From Rhabditoides inermis (Eukaryota > Nematoda > Chromadorea > Rhabditida > Rhabditidae): 64,000 nt of DNA. A program made the position numbers and the translations under genes. Below, piece by piece: positions 56,946 to 64,000 of the stretch (positions are counted from its first letter, which is position 1; every line of letters begins with the position of its first letter). The stretch is taken from the NCBI GenBank assembly GCA_963966185.1, contig CAWZYM010000245.1:286799-350798 (forward strand). The letters are read 5' to 3'. The notes below the pieces were generated by a model. The model searched no databases and was not told the origin of the DNA. It saw nothing but the letters and a program-made list of their open reading frames with translations.

Positions 56946-57484
56946 CATATCAACATCACAAATTGAACTTGAACAAAGACACGATGTTACTTTTGACAGT
57001 AACAATTTTTTGCTTACTGTTGTAGTCGTTGATTTGATTAGCAGCAAAAACGCGAGAAAAAGTGCATGTGATAAGCGCCAGAATGGTTCATGGTTCTAAT
57101 ATGTGAATTTCCTGTGCCTTTAGTACATTTCGCGCTTTTAATTAGCAAACATTTATCATAATAAAAAAATGCGTCAACGTTTTTTTCTTCTTCAAAAAGC
57201 GTTCAGTTCAGAACTTTCAACATTTAGCAAAAGTAACAATTTGAACAAAGCAAAACGTGATACAAAAATTCTGTTGCTTTCACATTTTCAAAATCACTGA
57301 ATTGCCCACATTTCTTGACTCACTTGCAGATTACGATGTATCTGTAGACAAACTGAAATGTGAGCGAAACCAGACAAAGGATAAAGATTGAGTTATACGC
57401 CAGGAGAAACGGGAAGCGATCGAGACCGTTGATGACAGGAGACACAGAAATGACAAAGTAAGAATTCGATGCTGAAATCGCGAT

Positions 57485-58184
57485 CTGAAAAAACAATGAC
57501 GTCATCGATAGTTCAATATAGAACATACTCGTTTATAATAGTACCACTAGGTTTTGTTTGACTGTAATCGATAATTACTCGATGAAATACGTCTTTCATG
57601 TTAGCATTTTTCATTACTCACTTTGAGTGATGGCGGCTAGATGAAAGAAATATGACGTCATCGTAACACTTTTTTACCGATTTTCACTACTTTACAGGGT
57701 ACATGATCCCATAAATAAGATACCGTTAGAATCAGCGCGAAATGGCGAATCGTTCTATGCTAATTAGAGCACGTCATGTGTCCAGTGAGAAAATGTTACA
57801 TGATTTCGCTGGGCTCTCTGCAACTCACGTTGTGGTTCCACAGCGGCGACTTCTCTGCAAGCTCTCTTGAACGCACATTACCACTCATGCAAAACATTTG
57901 CCGTAGACAGGACTCGAACCGGCGAGATCTGCGGAATGTAATGATGGTTTTGTTCATAAAGTGTTTAGTGATTTATGTTAGTGCATGCAGAATTGAGAGC
58001 AACGGAGAATCGTCGTTCTTTCTCGCCAAAAATGTTAATAAAAATATACTTATCTCTCAAACAATAAAAGTAAAAAAAATAAGTTGTCACTTGTCTTTAA
58101 CAAACAAACACAAACATGGCATCAAGACAATCAGACAAAGAATACAGCGATGAGACAATTGATATGGGATGTGATGTGCATCTA
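57485..58184. other. Region between Str pseudogene and Srt gene
   Basis: It is occupied mostly by the fourth TIR/tRNA-like element. No exons for Str spans 1-2 could be found here. Confidence 0.5.
57830..58100 (-). mobile_element. TIR element with tRNA-like core, copy 4 (shortened)
   Basis: Reads in reverse relative to copies 1-2. CACAGCGGCGACTTCTCTGC is at the left, GGACTCGAACCGGCGAGAT (antisense B box) at about 57910-57928, and a GAATCGTCGTTCTTTC block matches the complement of copy 1 near its left end. The degenerate right end GTCACTTGTCTTTAA keeps TTAA. The middle is deleted relative to the others. Confidence 0.65.
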
Positions 58185-60240
58185 TCACCAATGCACTCTC
58201 TTGGCGCCGGTGGCTTGCTTGGATATGGCTACGCTCTTTTCCGCGAGCGTGTGTGTCCTGGTTGTCCTAGAAGTGTTGCATACTTTGCCCCCTCTCCGCA
58301 CACACAATCGAAGCATCTCCAGAACCGCGCGTCTCACTGTCTGGTTGAGAGAGAGATAGATGATGCAGGTGAGACCTGAAAAGCGCAAGGAAGAGGGTCT
58401 AGTTAGTGAACATTAGATAGTGTGCATTGTGTTCTGCACTTTTTCGAAGCCATGTACAATGCAATAGTGCAGTCACCATGTCCGAACTCCCATAATACCT
58501 GCCCGAGGAGCACCAGCCAAGCCGGAGTCGGCACCAGCTGCAACGCACACTTATCATTACATCACTTGCAAACTTGTAATCATCCTATCAGACCAGAGTA
58601 ACAAGTACTCACATTCATGATTACGTATATGAGAGCAGCTACCATGTTGACGGCACACACGAGCAGAGACTGCACGAACACTTGCGTCACCTGTGCGAGT
58701 ACGGTTAAACTACTAGTATGTTTCAATCCAGCTTCTTATACAAAACAAGATTTAATGTGGATAAGCTTTTGATAAAAACGAGAAAACAAAACAACGAAAC
58801 AGTGTGAAAAAGGAGAGACGCAGACAGCGTGCGCGCTCTTTTTTTCACAAAATTTTGAACCATTCACTCGTCTACTCACCATCCTGTCTACCTTCACCGT
58901 GCTGCGAAAGTAGAATCTGAATAGAAGTTGTTTTTTTTTTCGGTTTGTTGTCTACTTTCCTCTCACCTGGCGCACAAGTAAACATAGATGGGTATGGTGA
59001 TGTTCACTACAGCCAGGTTGTTGACAGAGTGAAGCGGGTTGTCGTATTTACCTTTCAACTAAAACATCATTTTTGCTTTCACGCAGTTTCTCCGGTGGTT
59101 CGAGAATCCTTTCAAATTACTCACAACTCACCGTCTCATTGATTGCTGGATCAAAGAACCATGAAACATAATTGGAGTCGAACAAGATGGGAGTAGTGAA
59201 GAAGAAAAACCCGCAGCCATAAGCCGCGATCAAACAAAAACAAACATAGAGATATCGGCCTGAAATCTTATTTTTTCACAAAAGCAAGTGACAGTGAGAC
59301 ACGAACCTGTGAACATCTTCCTCAGCCTCTCGCTTTTGTTCATCACCTCCAGTCGGTTCAGTGCCAGCATGATACACAGCATGCAGTTAGCACCCCACAG
59401 ACCTGAACACTGCCGATGGACAGACCTCTGATCGGCTCTCACCTGTGGCGAAGCAGCCGGCGATGTAGATGACATACGGGTGGTTGCAGAACACTGCCCC
59501 CTCGATAGCCAGGATCCCAGTGAGAACTGCGTTGATAAGCAGGCACGCAACGTCTGCAACAAAACAATCTTATTTAAAAAAAAGAAAGTAACTGTCAGTC
59601 CGACTGTCTTGACCATCTTGAATTCGAAACAACGCCAAGTGCACTGACCAATGAAGCTGATGATGATCATGATCTTGTAGCACGTGTGCCTATACAGTTG
59701 TTTCGCGATCATCGCCCGCAGACACAGCACTTGCAGAGACTGGAAACGAAGTACACACACTGCACAAACAATCAGGATAGGGGCCGCTTATTTGTGGCGT
59801 TCAAGCCATCGACAGGGGGTTTCAAGAGGAGACGTCACGGCCATGATTGAGCGAGCCGAGTTGCCTTCCCCCACTTCATTGTCGAGAACATCGTTCAATC
59901 GCGCATCAGTCATGGCGGATTATCCGCGGAACGCCCAATAAAGAAAAAAAAATCTCAGAGGCGGGCAGCGCGACGCGGCCGCCACGCACGCGATCGCTGC
60001 GCAGGCAGACACTTGAATCAGGCGATTCGGCCAATGGGCGGCCCGTAAGGCTGACGTGTCCGTTCATTTACATATCCGCCTGCAAGCCGCAGCGCGCGCG
60101 ACAGAGGCGCGCCGCGGCGCCCCGCCCCTGAGAAAAGTTGTTCCGCAAAATGGGGATTTCGGGAAGCCGTGTCAGTAACACTATGAGCCACTTTCTTTTC
60201 AGTGTTGGATATGTTTCTTCACAGTTTTTGTTCTCTCTCT

Positions 60241-60300
<60 letters not shown>

Positions 60301-60476
60301 TTTTCTCCTATTTTTTTGAAAGTGATGCAAAATGTTGTACTTACAATGAACATTATTCCCGATATGAGAAAGGGCAGTCCGATGGAGGGTCGCTTTTTCC
60401 CTCTCGAATAGTAGTCAATGGATGGGTCGCAGGTGTATAGGGGAGGGAGGCCATGGTAGTACAGAAACGACTCCAT
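58185..60476 (-). CDS. Srt-family seven-transmembrane chemoreceptor, intact
   Basis: Ten phase-matched minus-strand exons (60476-60345, 59739-59649, 59553-59443, 59402-59307, 59259-59132, 59058-58967, 58916-58880, 58690-58613, 58537-58477, 58375-58185) give 338 residues, normal for Srt. Family marks: the start MESFLYYHGLPPLYTCDPSI followed by GKKRPSIGLPFLISG; CYKIMIIISFID; EGAVFCNHPYVIYIAGCFATG; LWGANCMLCIMLALNRLEVM; DNPLHSVNNLAVV; and WEFGHGLTCIIYLSLNQTVR at the seventh span. The long basic C-tail is unusual. GCATCCAG ends one base before the ATG (trans-splice-like), and TTATAAG lies about 30 bases upstream. A membrane receptor expected in sensory neurons; ligand unknown. Confidence 0.9.
60235..60295. 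repeat. (CT)n microsatellite in first intron of the Srt gene
   Basis: About 60 bases of CT followed by a T-rich tract, within intron 1 (59740-60344). Confidence 0.9.
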
Positions 60477-61087
60477 TCTGGATGCGGGCAGGCAGGCCGA
60501 CGCGACTTATAAGGCCTTCCTGAAAGGGCCGCCTCTTCCGTGAATGCCGTGGAATGAAAAGTAAGTTCCTCTGCCCCTTCACTCCCCCACTCTCACTCTT
60601 CTATTCAAAGGTGCACTCTGAAACGGAAAAATTGAAATATGTAGTTGACCTTTTTATTTTTACATAGTTCAAATATAAACCACGGCATATTACCGTTTCT
60701 TTAAAAAAAAAAGACCATGTGAACTTTTAAAATGTTAAAAATAATGGTTTCGAGTCGGAAAACTTGAGATGATTTCTGATGTTGCTACCATATTTGCGCT
60801 GCATCATGCTAATAAGCAAATCTAACTGCTTCGGAGAAGCTTACAGGAATTTTCGGCTGGTTTTCGAAGACAACCTTTAAAAATGTGAAACAACATCCAT
60901 AACACAGCCAACACCCCACAAACTAAACCACAGATCTTTTTTTAACGCGAAAGGAATGATTTCTGTGAAGAATGTAGAACTCCAAATGCCAGCGATGTTT
61001 GGTCGCTGCGTTGACGTAGACGCCAGTTGATTGTCCTTTGATTGCAGATAAATGCCTGCTGATTCGAAGGCCAATGCGCGTTCCCCC

Positions 61088-61127
<40 letters not shown>

Positions 61128-61225
61128 TTTGAAAAATGTCAGATCCAGAAAAAAATGTAAAAACTACAGCAAATCATTTATATAACAATAAATAACGTCA
61201 ACATCATTGATGAATTCCGACGGGT
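60477..61225. other. Intergenic region between Srt and methyltransferase-like genes
   Basis: It contains a TATA-like TTATAAG at about 60508-60514 (minus-strand promoter of the Srt gene), AT-rich sequence and a CT tract near 61088-61128. No gene is seen. Confidence 0.5.
60508..60514 (-). promoter_or_regulatory. TATA-like box upstream of the Srt gene
   Basis: CTTATAAG lies 32-38 bases before the Srt start codon on the minus strand, in a GC-rich context. Confidence 0.4.

Positions 61226-64000
<2,775 letters not shown>

Larger units (their letters stand above)
44479..57484 (-). pseudogene. Str-family chemoreceptor pseudogene carrying two retrotransposons
   Basis: Minus-strand exons read in phase: 57484-57324 (third span, FQFVYRYIVICK), 54822-54702 (fourth span), 54570-54496, 54452-54393, 54337-54215 (TVKKLSRNELSAVFRRIQAH), 54097-54011 (sixth span), 44870-44773 (seventh span, VYPIFDP) and 44726-44479 (tail). 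The seventh-span exon has one extra base right after the FDP codons, so the expected IVMYFIREL continues in another frame and the true frame stops. Exons for spans 1-2 are not found before the Srt gene at 58185. The gypsy element sits in the intron before the seventh-span exon and a LINE in the intron after the third span. Loss of the 5' end plus the frameshift mark it as a pseudogene, although a sequencing error cannot be excluded for the single base. Confidence 0.72.

Overview
The window looks like a free-living-type nematode (Rhabditida). Genes have many short phase-matched introns with TTTCAG/TTGCAG acceptors. Several start codons sit 0-5 bases after a strong acceptor, as expected for spliced-leader trans-splicing. 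Nematode chemoreceptor families (Str, Srv, Srt) are present, and a very long-range mix of GA/CT/AC microsatellites suggests a diplogastrid such as Pristionchus or a relative (genus is inference, low confidence). All exon models were built by hand from splice sites and reading phase.

Layout, left to right. 1-6.7 kb: a complete Str chemoreceptor gene (+), a broken non-LTR reverse transcriptase and a large inverted repeat. 6.7-19.4 kb: a housekeeping-metabolism block, all on +: purine nucleoside phosphorylase, a small NTF2-like protein, a fatty-acid elongase and a 23-exon pyruvate carboxylase. 20.5-31.2 kb: an accessory region with an Srv-like receptor (+), short transposon-like elements that combine terminal inverted repeats with a tRNA-like promoter core, an intact Str receptor (-), a tandem trio of small single-membrane-span genes (+) that I do not recognise, and a galectin (-). 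32.4-41.5 kb: the ubiquitin-activating enzyme E1 gene uba-1 (-, 20 exons), with a repeat-filled 2.6-kb intron and a small unrecognised gene nested on the opposite strand in its first intron. 44.4-57.5 kb: one decayed Str receptor pseudogene whose introns carry a near-perfect 8.2-kb Ty3/gypsy retrotransposon (gag, pol, two 795-bp LTRs) and a truncated non-LTR element. 58.2-64 kb: an intact Srt receptor (-) and the 3' part of a probable FkbM-type methyltransferase gene (-), whose introns hold a minisatellite and an 850-bp AC repeat.

The metabolic genes are independent housekeeping functions: purine salvage, PUFA elongation, anaplerosis and ubiquitin activation. The accessory stretches are dominated by chemoreceptors and mobile DNA. 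The most unusual items are the three-gene small membrane protein family, the row of stem-loops with an invariant GCGTTCGC apex in the LTR, the inverted-repeat elements with a Pol III-like core, and recurrent TACTGTA motifs in the introns of pyc-1 and the elongase.
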